From positions 13,007,001 to 13,071,000 of the forward strand of contig OZ022502.1 of assembly GCA_963989385.1 (NCBI GenBank): DNA of 64,000 nt. Reading direction: 5' to 3'. Shown piece after piece: positions 40,137 to 50,131 of the stretch (its first letter is position 1; every line of letters begins with the position of its first letter). The notes below the pieces were generated by a model. The model was not told the origin of the DNA. It ran no database searches and worked only from the letters and a program-made list of their open reading frames with translations. The position numbers and the translations under genes are program-made. The DNA comes from Ctena decussata (taxonomy: Eukaryota; Mollusca; Bivalvia; Lucinida; Lucinidae).

Positions 40137-43100
40137 AGCTCACCTGAGCACGAACTCAGGGTGAGCTTTTGGGATACCCTGATGTCCGTCGTCCGTCGTA
40201 CGTGACGTCCGGACGGACGTCCGTCAACTTTTGCTTGTGTACACTCTAGCGGGCACAGTTTTGATCCAATCTTTCTGAAACTTTGTCAGAATGTTAGTCT
40301 TTATTAAATCTCAGCCAAGTTCGAAACTGGGTCATGTCGGGTTAGAAACTAGGTCACTAGGTCAAATCTTAGAAAAACCTTGTGTACGCTCTAGAAGGCA
40401 CAGTTTTCATCCAAAGTTCATGAAACTCTGTCAGAATGTTTATCCTTATAATATCTAGGATAAGTTGGAAATTGGGTTATGTCGGGTCAAAAACTAGGTC
40501 ACTAGGTCAAATCATAGAAAAATCTTGTGTACGCTCTAGAGGACACAGTTTTGATCCAATCTTTATGAAGCTTTGTTAGAATGTTTATCTCCATGTACTC
40601 TAGGCCAAGTTTGAAACTGGGTCATGTCGGGTCAAAAACTAGGTCACTAGGTCAGATCTTAGAAAAACCTTGTTTACGCTCTAGTAGGCACAGTTTACGT
40701 CCAAAGTTCATGAAACTATTTCAGAATGTTTATCCTCATAATATCTAGGACAAGTTCGAAACTGGGTCATGTCAGGTCAAAAACTAGGTCACTAGGTCAA
40801 ATCATAGAAAAACCTTGTGTACACACTAGAGGACACAGTTTTGATCCAATTTTTATGAAACTTTGTAAGAATGTTTATCTCCATAAGTTCTTGGTCAGGT
40901 TTGAAACTGGGTCATGTCGGGTCAAAAACTAGGTCACTAGGTCAAATCTTAGAAAACGTGTACGCTCTAGAATGCAATGTTTTCTTCCAAAGTACATGAA
41001 AGTTTGTCGGAATGTTTATCCTCATAATATCTAGGATTATTTTGAAACTTGGTCATGTTGGGCCAAAAACTAGGTCACTAGGTCAAATCATTGAAAAACC
41101 TTGTGTATGCTCTGGAGGACACAGTTTTGATCCAAGCTTTCTGAAACTTTGTCAGAATGTATATCTCCATAAACTCTAGTCCAAGTTTGAAACTGGGTCA
41201 TGTTGGGTCAAAAACTAGGTCACTAAGTCAAATCTTAGAAAAACCTTGTGTACACTCTGGAAGGCACAGTTTTGATCCAAAGTTCATGGAACTTTCTCAG
41301 AATTTTTAATCTTATAATATCTAGGACAAGTTGGAAACTGGGTCATGTCGGGTGAAAAACTAGGTCACTAGGTCAAATCATGGAAAAACCTTGTGTACGC
41401 TCTAGAGGACACAGTTTTGATCCAATCTTTATAAAACATTGTCAGAATGTTTATCTCCATAAACTCTAGGTCAAATTTGAAACTGGGTCATGTCGGGTCA
41501 AAAGCTAGGTCGCTAGGTTAAATCTTAGAAAAAAATTGTGTATGCTCTAGAAGGCACAGATTTGATCCAATCTTCATGAAATTTTGTCAGAATGCTTATC
41601 CTCATTATATGTAGGACACGTTTGAAACTGGGTCGTGTGGGGTTAAAAACTAGGTCACTAGGTCAAATCATAGAAAAACCTTGTGTACGCTCTAGAGGAC
41701 CCAGTTTTGATCCAATCTTTATGAAACTTTGTCAGAATGTCTATCTCCATAAACTCTAGGCCAAGTTTGAAAGTAGGTCATGTTGGGTCAAAAACTAGGT
41801 TACTAGGTCAAATCTTAGAAAAACCTTGTGTACGCACTAAAAGGCATAGTTTTGATCCAATCTCTATGAAACTATGTCAAAATGTTTATTGTCCACGGTA
41901 TATGTAAGCCCCCTATGAAACTGAGTCATGTCAGGTCAAAAACTAGGTCACTAGGTCAAATCTTAGAAAAACTTGGTGTACACCCTAGAGGACACAGTTT
42001 TGATCCAACCTTCATGAAACTCTGTCAGAATGTTTATCTTTATGAAATCTAGGTAAAGTTTGAAACTGGGTTGTGTCGGGTCAAAAACTAGATCACTAGG
42101 TCAAATATAAGAACAACCTTGTATACGCTCCAGAGGGCACAGTTTTGATCAAATCTCAATGAAACTTTGCCAGAATGTTTATTCTTACAATATCAAGGTC
42201 AAATTTGAAACCGGGTCATGTCGGGTCAAAAAGTAGGTCAAATATTAGGAAAACTTTATGTATGCTCTAGAGGTCACAGTTTTGATCCAAACCTATTGAA
42301 ATTTTGTCAGAATGTTTATCCTCACAATATCTAGGCCAAGTTTGAAACTGGGTCGTGTCAGGTCAAAAACTAGGTTAGATCTTAGAAAAACGTGTGTACG
42401 CTCTAGAGGACACAGTTTTGATCCAATCTTTTTGAAACTTTGTCAGAATATTTATTGTCATACTATTTAGGCCAAGTTTGAAAGTAGATCATGTCGGGTC
42501 AAAAACTACGTCACTATGTCAGATATAAGAACGACCTTGTGTACACTCTAGAAGGCACAGTTTTGATACAATCTTCATGAACCTTTGTCAGAATGTTTAT
42601 CCTCACAGTATCCAGGCCAGGTTTGAAACTGGGTCATGTCAGGTCAAAAACTAGGTCACTAGGTCAAATCCTAGAAAAACTTTGTGCACACCTAAGAGGG
42701 CACAGTTTTGATCCAATCTTCATGAAACTTTGTCAGAATGTTTATCTCCATAAAATCTAGGTCGACTTTGAAACTGGGTCATGTCGGGTCAAAAGCTAGG
42801 TCACTAGGTCATATCTAAATTAAGTTATGCTGCAAGAATCAGAACTAACATTACAATGATGCCAGCCACAACTCCTTGGAATACATTAGTTTCACCACAG
42901 TGAGATAATGATGCTACCATTCAATCCTTTGTGTTTGCCTAGTTCAGTCTAGTTCAAATCCATCAAAGGAACTCAACATGAACAGGTACTTTTCGGAGAA
43001 GCAACTCTGCCATTTTCAGCTCACCTGAGCCTTACAGTATTGGTGTTAGCTGCCTCTGTCATCCATCCATTAACATTTTCAAACGTCTCTGAAACCACTG

Positions 43101-43293
43101 GGCAGACTAAACTCAAATTTCATATGGAGCCTGCACATTGGTGAAAGGATTGAAAGTTCTTCAAATGATATTGGTCACATGACCAAGGTGGCCGCCATTC
43201 CCATATATGGTAAAACTCTTTTAAATCTTCACCAGAGCCAGTGAACTGATTAATGCTCAGGTGAGCGATTCAGGGCCACCATGGCCCTCTTGT
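40137..43293 (+). mobile_element. Tandem-core composite element (AGCTCACCTGAG..CTCAGGTGAGC)
   Basis: It opens AGCTCACCTGAGCACGAACT, whose CTCAGGGTGAGC arm makes a terminal hairpin, followed by a GTCCGTCGTCCGTCG/GGACGGACGTCCGTC hairpin. Then comes a core of about 17 tandem 146-bp units (40235-42815). A unique stretch follows (42816-43010), and a second module (43018-43293) starts CAGCTCACCTGAGC and closes CTCAGGTGAGCGATTCAGGG with a GGGCCACCATGGCCC hairpin before CTCTTGTTTC. The layout (unique ends plus about 150-bp tandem core) resembles non-autonomous bivalve elements of the pearl type, probably rolling-circle derived; that assignment is from memory. No protein is encoded. Confidence 0.8.
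40235..42815 (+). repeat. Dimeric higher-order tandem array, 146-bp monomers
   Basis: Monomers recur every 141-146 bp, each with CACAGTTTTGATCCAA, TTTGTCAGAATGTTTATC, GAAACTGGGTCATGTCGGGT and AACTAGGTCACTAGGTCAAA. From 40235 to about 41850 they alternate: type A has AATCTTTATGAAAC, CTCCATAAACTCTAGG and AAATCTTAG; type B has AAAGTTCATGAAAC, CTCATAATATCTAGGAC and AAATCATAG. The repeat unit there is thus a dimer of about 291 bp. Later monomers are mixed and some carry deletions (for example at 42230-42240 and 42375). Confidence 0.92.
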
Positions 43294-44267
43294 TTCTGGA
43301 ATAAATGTATATACGTACTTCTTTCAGTTTTGATAAGCTTAATCATATGCTGGCCAGCTACAAGGGTCCAGTGATATTCAATTTGGCGAAATTGTTTATG
43401 TCTGCAGTCATAATTTAAGTGCGAGTCCTCCAGGCCCTAATTCTTTCCCAGCTTAAACAGTTCCCCGATGGACCCAGAATGACAGAGTATGTGTTGAAAG
43501 GGCAATCAAAATCCGAACCGTCCCTCCATCTGTATATTACGTTAATCCGCCCACAGGCGTACTTCCGTTTCCGAGTGGAGGGTTGGACGCAACACGGAAA
43601 TAGCTTGAGTTGTAAACATTTAATTGAATACTGTGTACGGGGTTGATAAATTTTTATCTTTCTAATTATCAATCTTGACTAATACGAACTGGTACACAAT
43701 AAATGAAATGAATCATGAGAAAAGATACCGTATGATATGCACGAATGTATAAGACTCTGTCGGATGAGTCTACGCATGCACGCGGTCTGAACAGAGTTTT
43801 TTGTTTCGCACGCACACTCTATAAATTCGTGGAAATTTTTATTCTGAAACATATGGATTCTGGTATTTTGTACATGTATACAGACAATTTTAAGTATGTA
43901 TGGTGTGGATATGAGTTAGAATATCTTTTCGCTCGCCACCGCTCAAATGGACACTGACCAGGGTGATAATTGTATGTACTGAAGATTAAATCCGTTTAAA
44001 CTATGTGTAAACTGTGTTTGCAACTGTTAATGGAGAAATTATATGTAACTGGAACCTAGTAATTATATGTAAATGGAATCCAGTATGACGTAAGTAACAA
44101 GTCTCTATTGTCATCTGTCTAGAAACAATGTGATGTAGACTCAGCTACTGATTCTGTACTTGCCATCACTATAAAGATGAGCGAACATTGACAGCATATC
44201 TTCAGATGACGTGGGTTTATGGATAATTTTTAGATAAAATTTTATGGCTGAATATAAACATACGTTG
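43294..44267. other. Unassigned DNA
   Basis: No gene is supported. Overlapping short frames on both strands at 43415-43672 are shadows of each other. GAATCCAGTATGACG follows a direct repeat of GTAATTATATGTAA(C/A)TGGAA at 44040-44080. Confidence 0.35.
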
Positions 44268-44330
44268 TGACCCTTCATTAGAACCGTCTCGGTGAGACGG
44301 TTCTAATGAGGGGTCACAACATATGTTTCT
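44268..44330. mobile_element. GTTGTGACCC foldback
   Basis: CGTTGTGACCCTTCATTAGA pairs with TCTAATGAGGGGTCACAACA, joined by ACCGTCTCGGTGAGACGGT. A related hairpin (CGAATCGCCTCGGCGAGGCGATTC core) lies at 55071-55134 inside PRR5. Confidence 0.88.
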
Positions 44331-44683
44331 AATAAGGGGTCATAGCAAATGTTTTTGTGCAGAAATATGAAAATTATTCTTTAATTATCCTCTTTGCCTG
44401 TCCTTATCGTGAGCATTGATTGGGTGCTGTCACTAATAACTGCAAGAAGTTCAAGTGTTATGCCAGTGACAAATCACTCTTTAATATCACGCTGCTGTGA
44501 AAGCTCACCAGGGCCAAGAATTACAATCGTACTTTTAAGTTAAGACCATCTCAACTTTAAGGGACGGAATTTCAGGGTAACACAAATGGCTTCTTTTTCT
44601 TTAGTTATCACATTTTTTATCATTCTATAACTTACATGTAAAAACAAGACGTTGAAATTTCCTTAAAGTGAAGGTGGGTGAAA

Positions 44684-44866
44684 GAATGACTTGCGATTTA
44701 ACAGTATTTCAATCTCAACAGGACGAAGGGAGGGTGATAATGAAAGACTGAGTGCAATAGATCCCCTTTTGCGGGTGGAAAGATTTCCGCCTCCAGCGAG
44801 TCTCGAACCCGGGACCAATAGATCAGCAGGCCAGCGCTTAACCAACTAAGCTACCGGGACTTCTAG
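44684..44866 (-). mobile_element. SINE family 1 copy
   Basis: On the - strand: GTAGCTTAGTTGGTTAAGCG (A box), GGTTCGAGACTC (B box), TATTGCACTCAGTC and AAATCGCAAGTC. A well-preserved, near full-length copy. Confidence 0.9.
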
Positions 44867-45054
44867 TTTAGCTGGCCTTAACTTTAAGGACTCATTGAAG
44901 TCTTGGGCCTAGGCCATTGCGAATGAATGGCAGTACACTGCTGGCAGGGTCTGCTGTTGCAGAAGGATAATTTACACCGGGTTAAAGCGAGCAGTGATTG
45001 CTGGCACAACCACTACGAGCGTTTTGGCAGGAGTCATTTCGAGCAAAAAAGCGA

Positions 45055-45125
45055 CTGAACCTTTGGTTCATCATGTGTAAACGCATTTTATAATGCTCAA
45101 AATGCACGTGTAAACGCATTTTATA
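45055..45125. repeat. Short direct repeat GTGTAAACGCATTTTATAAT
   Basis: GTGTAAACGCATTTTATAATGCTCAAAAT occurs twice with a spacing of 34 bp (about 45075 and 45109). It is a small tandem duplication without wider context. Confidence 0.8.
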
Positions 45126-45461
45126 ATGCTCAAAATTCACAGTGGCACTGACCCATAACCTTATAAGCAGCAGCATTTGCGCGTCGGGTCATATCTATGC
45201 TCATAACTGGCCTTAAATGTCTAATGTGACGTTGATCCTTCCTGCTTGTTTTTGTCACACGTTATGTAGGCATCAACACTTCCTGAAACCGAGAGCATTT
45301 CATGTTGTGTTTAATTTTAGTTGGCAAACTGAAATCCTGACTCATGTTGGCTGACTGCAATTGTCACATGCATACATGTATCTGAATCAAGATTTCGTGA
45401 TGCCGTCAATGAATCGGTCGTTTTCGACTTGAGTTTATTTTAAGACAGATGGCATCATAAT

Positions 45462-45548
45462 GTCAAAACTGCAAAAAGACACAACATTCAACGTCAGTTT
45501 CAGAATCTTCTGAAACTGACACTGAATCTTGTGTCTTTTTATTTGACG
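45462..45548. repeat. Hairpin with AAAAAGACACAA stem
   Basis: The inner stem CGTCAGTTTCAG/CTGAAACTGACA surrounds AATCTT. The outer stem AAAAAGACACAA..TTGTGTCTTTTT is bounded by GTCAAA/TTTGAC. It is a likely small foldback element. Confidence 0.85.
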
Positions 45549-46021
45549 TATTTGGCCTGTCAAACATGCATATCAGCAGTAGGTTTTGGCCATAATGGTT
45601 AAACTTAACCAGTTTCCGACTTACAACATTGTGTCCGTAGAGCGACCGGCCGATAAATTTTTTCTCCTACAAACCCTTTATTTTGGCGCCTGATAATCCT
45701 AAATTTGACCACTTTTATGTCGATGTGTCGAAACGTGCCAGCGGAATGGCAAACAATGCTATCCCTGATCATGGTCTACATCTATTGCTTAAGTTATTCT
45801 GTCTTAATATTTAGCGCCATCACGGTAGTCATTAGCAGGACCCTGTGCGTGAGAAACATTCAGCACCTATTTTTTCTCCTGTTTTCTGGAATTATCTTAA
45901 AGTCCGCTTTCTGCTGGTTGTTGTTTTTTGATAGCTGTCACCTACACATTTCTGACGTCACCCTTATTCATTCTGCGTTTAAAATCGGAGTTGAGAGTAA
46001 GAAGAAAACAAACGCTTAAGT

Positions 46022-47200
46022 ACAATAGAGTTACAGAAATAGTGTTATGAGAGCCATTGTGAAACACAAGACAGTTTAAAACCACTCGAGTATAAACGGT
46101 TAAAGAACTAAAGCCAAAAATAATTAAAGCCAAAGAAGAACTAAAGCCAAAGGCAGCTATAGAAACACATTTTAAAGTGAAGGACCTTTTAAGAAATACT
46201 TCTAAATAAAAAGACAGTGGTAGAAGTACTGCATAAGTAAAGGACAGTCGAGGGACATCGCTTAAGTTTACGACAGTGAAATATCAATTGTAGTCAAAGA
46301 TGTTAAACTTATAGTTCCAAGATAGTAACAGAAACATTTAAAGAAGCAACACTGTTTTAAAGACCAAAATCGAAGTAAAACATAGTTTGACAATTAAAAA
46401 AAACGCTGTTTGGGTAAAAGTAATCAGTTAAAATAGAAACATTGCTGAAGTAAAGAAATAAACGTATATAAATTGATAAAAAAAAGTAAAATGTGAAAGC
46501 ATTTCTGAAATGACAGAAAGTGTTAAAAGAGAAGACTGCATAATTGTCAGGCTGTTAAAACGCTCTGTAAGTGAAAGACAAGTTTTAGGGAACTGCTAAA
46601 AGAAAGACGAAGAAATATAGTAGCTTAAATGAATGTTAAAGACGCTTCTTAAATGAAATACAACTAACTAGACAGTTTTATTGAGATTTTAAGTAGCAGT
46701 GCATAATGGAACGATGGCTCAGGTAAAGAAACAAAAAAAAAAAAAAAAAAATAGAGAACTCCTGTATGCTTGACAGACGAGATAACACTGACCAAATAAA
46801 AAGAAGTTCTGGTGAGGATACAAAAAAATAAATAAAAGAATTAAGAAGCACTGTGACATTAAAAGCAGATTAAGAACAACTGCTTAACCCATTGCATTCT
46901 GGGTATTTTTTGTCGTCTGCTGAAATTGTCGTCTGCATCAAAAATCAAGAATATTTTGACAATATTGGTCTAACTAACTCTTGTAGAAATGATGTCTAGG
47001 CAGCAAACAGTTTGGATCTCAGATCAGGCCCCACGTTTGTGGGGCCTGATCTGGATCCAAACTGTTTGCCCAGATAGCCCTAAAGGGGTATCCGAATGGA
47101 ATGGGTTAAGTGAAGTACAAAAGAAACACTGCTTACGTGAAATACAGTCAAAGATGCTCCTTACGTGAAAAACGTTTGTAGAAAATGCTTTTACATTTCA
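46022..47200. repeat. Decayed A-rich minisatellite, period about 30-35 bp, interrupted
   Basis: Phrases like GAAACACTGCTTA(A/C)GTGAA(A/G)..ACAGT..TAAAG recur along the region (for example near 46157, 46337, 46437, 46497, 46622, 47127 and 47157), with strong purine/A bias on this strand. The array is interrupted at 46885-47107 by a TTAACCC-type MITE and at about 46734-46751 by an A run. No open frame is maintained. Confidence 0.6.
46885..47107. mobile_element. TTAACCC..GGGTTAAG MITE with GCAAACAGT hairpin
   Basis: CTTAACCCATTGCATTCTGG on the left and GAATGGAATGGGTTAAG on the right are inverted repeats. The core (47001-47072) is a hairpin starting GCAAACAGTTTGGATC with CAGGCCCCACGTTTGTGGGG at its tip. 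AGACGACAAA-like words (GTCGTCTGC) are shared with 22307 and 22962. Confidence 0.82.
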
Positions 47201-47825
47201 GACACAGCTTTGCCAATATAACTGAGGCCTGGCGAGGCCATAACAGGGAGGCAAGTACTGGGCGACTGTCACTAGCCTTTGGTCCGGGCCTGGGCAAGTT
47301 ACCGGAGAAGAATACTTACTTTGAAAGGTAGGTTTTATGAACGATTTTGAGAGTGACTGGGAGAATGTCGTGATTATTGCTGCTTTTCATTATAGACGGG
47401 GAAAATAATATGTTGTAGAAGGTGGAAACCTTTATAAGCGAGGGAAGTAAATTTGTTGCAAAAGACGGCAAATGACTCCCTTAAGTTAGATAGCCAGCTG
47501 TCAAAATTGAGGTTTTTTGTTTATGTTGTGAGGTCTAAATCCAGTAAAGAGACATTAAGTCATCAGTCATGTCTGGTTGACGTAGACTAGTCTAATCGCT
47601 CTGCATTTCAAAAAGCTTGAAACGTAATTAATGTTTTGAACTAATATACTTTAATAATTACATTTACCGACAAAAAGAACATGTTTCATTAAGTTATCAG
47701 TCATGTCTGGTTGACATGATAGTCTAATTGCCTGCTACAAACCACCTTTCTTACGCACGCAAGAAGCTTTCCCGGCTTGGGCTTAATACAAAAAACTACG
47801 ACGTTTGCTCAAGTCATATGCGTTT

Positions 47826-48067
47826 GAGCCGCGACACGACAAAACCAACAAAGTGGTTGTGCGTCCAGTGCAGACACAGATCAGCCTGGGCATCCGCCCA
47901 GTCTGATCAGAGTCTTCGCTGTTCACATGGATGCAGCTTAGACCATTGGTTACCCTTTAAGCGTTTAGCAAAGAGTGTGATCAGACTGGGCGGATGCCAA
48001 GGCTGAGCTGAGTCTGCGCTACATGTAGGCGCACAGTCACTTTGTTGGTTTTGTCGTGTTGCTGCTC
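47826..48067. mobile_element. MITE-A copy 12, upstream of first visible PRR5 exon
   Basis: GAGCCGCGACACGACAAAAC to GTCGTGTTGCTGCTC, with flanks GTTT/ATTT. It ends 107 bp before the PRR5 exon at 48175, so in the intron just 5' of it. Confidence 0.94.
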
Positions 48068-48174
48068 ATTTGTCATTTGCCATTTGCTTGAGACTCAAAC
48101 ATAACATTAGAAGATATATTCTAATACAATGTTACAATTTTCTGAGTAATAAGAGTTACTTCTATTGCTTGCAG

Positions 48175-48301
48175 CGTGACACAGGCAGTAGTCCAGCTGT
48201 TTCAGAAAAAGAAATTACAAGAAAATGAACTGCACAGTATCCAAGAAAACATTCGTCATCTCAACAAAGAATGTGGCCCATTGATGTATGATTACTATAA
48301 G
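48175..48301 (+). CDS. PRR5: PRR5 exon (first visible)
   Basis: The acceptor TTGCTTGCAG precedes; the donor GTATGC follows at 48302. The first base completes a codon begun in an unseen exon, then 42 codons follow, ending at ..YDYYK in phase 0. It carries the AVVQLFQKKKLQENELHSI segment. Confidence 0.93.
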
Positions 48302-50064
48302 GTATGCTTGATAAGAAATATCTCTATAAAAAGACAATCGGCTTAGATTAATTAGAAGTGTGTATTATAATATATATGTATGAGTCAGGTACATGTAAGA
48401 TATCGAACGTGCTGCCCAGACTGCACGGATGCGCAGGTTGGTATGCATATTTGTTGTTGGTTATGGGGTTTCGATTTCGGAAATGCTGTTGAATTTTGAT
48501 TACCCTACATAAATTATAACCTCAAAGTGTCGCAGTTCCAACACATCAAAAACTAAGCAAGCAACAATTACTTAATTTCGTCTTCGATTTCTGTGTCCAA
48601 TTATTTTGTTGGTTTCATATTTTGCATGAGCGATATAACAGGCGAAATGCTCTGAGGCAAAAAGCGATTTGGACCGAAATATCTAGATTCATCACGACAC
48701 GGTTTATAGACCAACAGTCAAATGAAACTGAAATTAGAAAGAGAAAGCGAATGTAAGCTACTTACATCCAAATCCCGGGTGTTTTTATATTGGCCAATGA
48801 AATACTTAAAATGTAGGTCAATAGTAAAGTTATACGGCTAAAGTCGAAAAATACTGCTTAGTGATGAGCTACCATATGAAACCTAGGACGTAAATAGCTG
48901 CCTGGTATTGGTGTGAGGTTAGAGACCCACTGGCTTGGAAACAGCATGAGAAAGAGAAAACCCATCTCTCCCTTTTCTCTGCCTATCCTTGATGATTCGA
49001 AAAACGAACCCGCTTACTGCTGGGTTGACAGAGAAACTTTTCCAGTCGCTTGTCAAACACGGATTCGAACCAAAGAGCTTCTGCACCAAAACCAATCTCC
49101 TCTAACCTCCCGACCATGGCGCCTCTTTAAACAGACTTTACTGACCCCCAGTAGTTTCATTACTGGCCGTCCCTAGACAGCGCTTCTGTTTTGGTTCCTC
49201 TTCGTTGTTTTATTGTTATTTGTTGCTGTGCCTGTTATTGATATATTGTTTGTGATGTTAAGGCTAGCCCGGTAACCACCTACATGGGAAATGAGCCGCG
49301 ACACGACAAAACCAACAATGTGGTTGTGCGCCCAGCGAAGACTCAGATCAGCCTGGGCATCCACCCAGTACGGTCAGACTCTTCGTTAAGTGCTTAAAGG
49401 GTAGCTAAGGGTCTGAGCTACCTCCATGCGGACAGCGAAGACTCTGATCAGACTGGGCGGATGCCCAGGCTGATCTGAGTCTGCGCTGGGCGCATAACCA
49501 CTTTGTTGGTTTTGTCGTGTCGCGGCTCAAATGACTATTCACATTGCTGCCTCTGATGATGTCTTTGGCGATGATTAAACTTGTGTTGTCTTTTCCCACA
49601 TTGTGTCTTGGGTGGGATCTGGGATTGAAGTGTGTCAATTCCTGAGAATTTGCCTGCCTAATTTTAAACATATTTATTTATTTATGTTTCTATCTATGTA
49701 CATGTAAATTTAGTATTTAATGTGGTACTGTTGTTTGTATTGTGATATCATACGTCCTAATCTGTCTTTTATTTGTAGCTATTTTACATGTCATTTTATA
49801 CCCTTGTTTGTCGGAAAATAGTTCATGAGTAATGCTTATTGTTTTATATATATGGCGTAAATAACGATTCGTGTATCTTGTATCTTGCTTGATTCTGGTC
49901 TGACGTTACCTTTTGATACTTATTTTTATAACTGAAAAACAAGCCTTTTAAAAAGTAGATATACCCTCGCTTGAGTTAATTACATGTACATGTATTTAAG
50001 ATACTGCGCATGCTCTTAGAAAAGCATGTATGGAAATAACCAAATTTTCAACTTACCAAGAACA

Positions 50065-50131
<67 letters not shown>

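Noticed and set aside
40235..42815. CRISPR-like array
   Set aside because: Whole 146-bp monomers repeat without unique spacers, and the genome is eukaryotic.
45705..46019. A 104-codon frame with two or three hydrophobic stretches, possibly a membrane-protein exon
   Set aside because: I recognise no family, no convincing splice sites flank it, and the tail is lysine-rich low complexity. Left unannotated.
47270..47340. Upstream PRR5 exon ending near GAAAGGTAGGT
   Set aside because: A donor-like word exists, but no frame upstream matches the expected N-terminal PRR5 sequence, so I could not support it.
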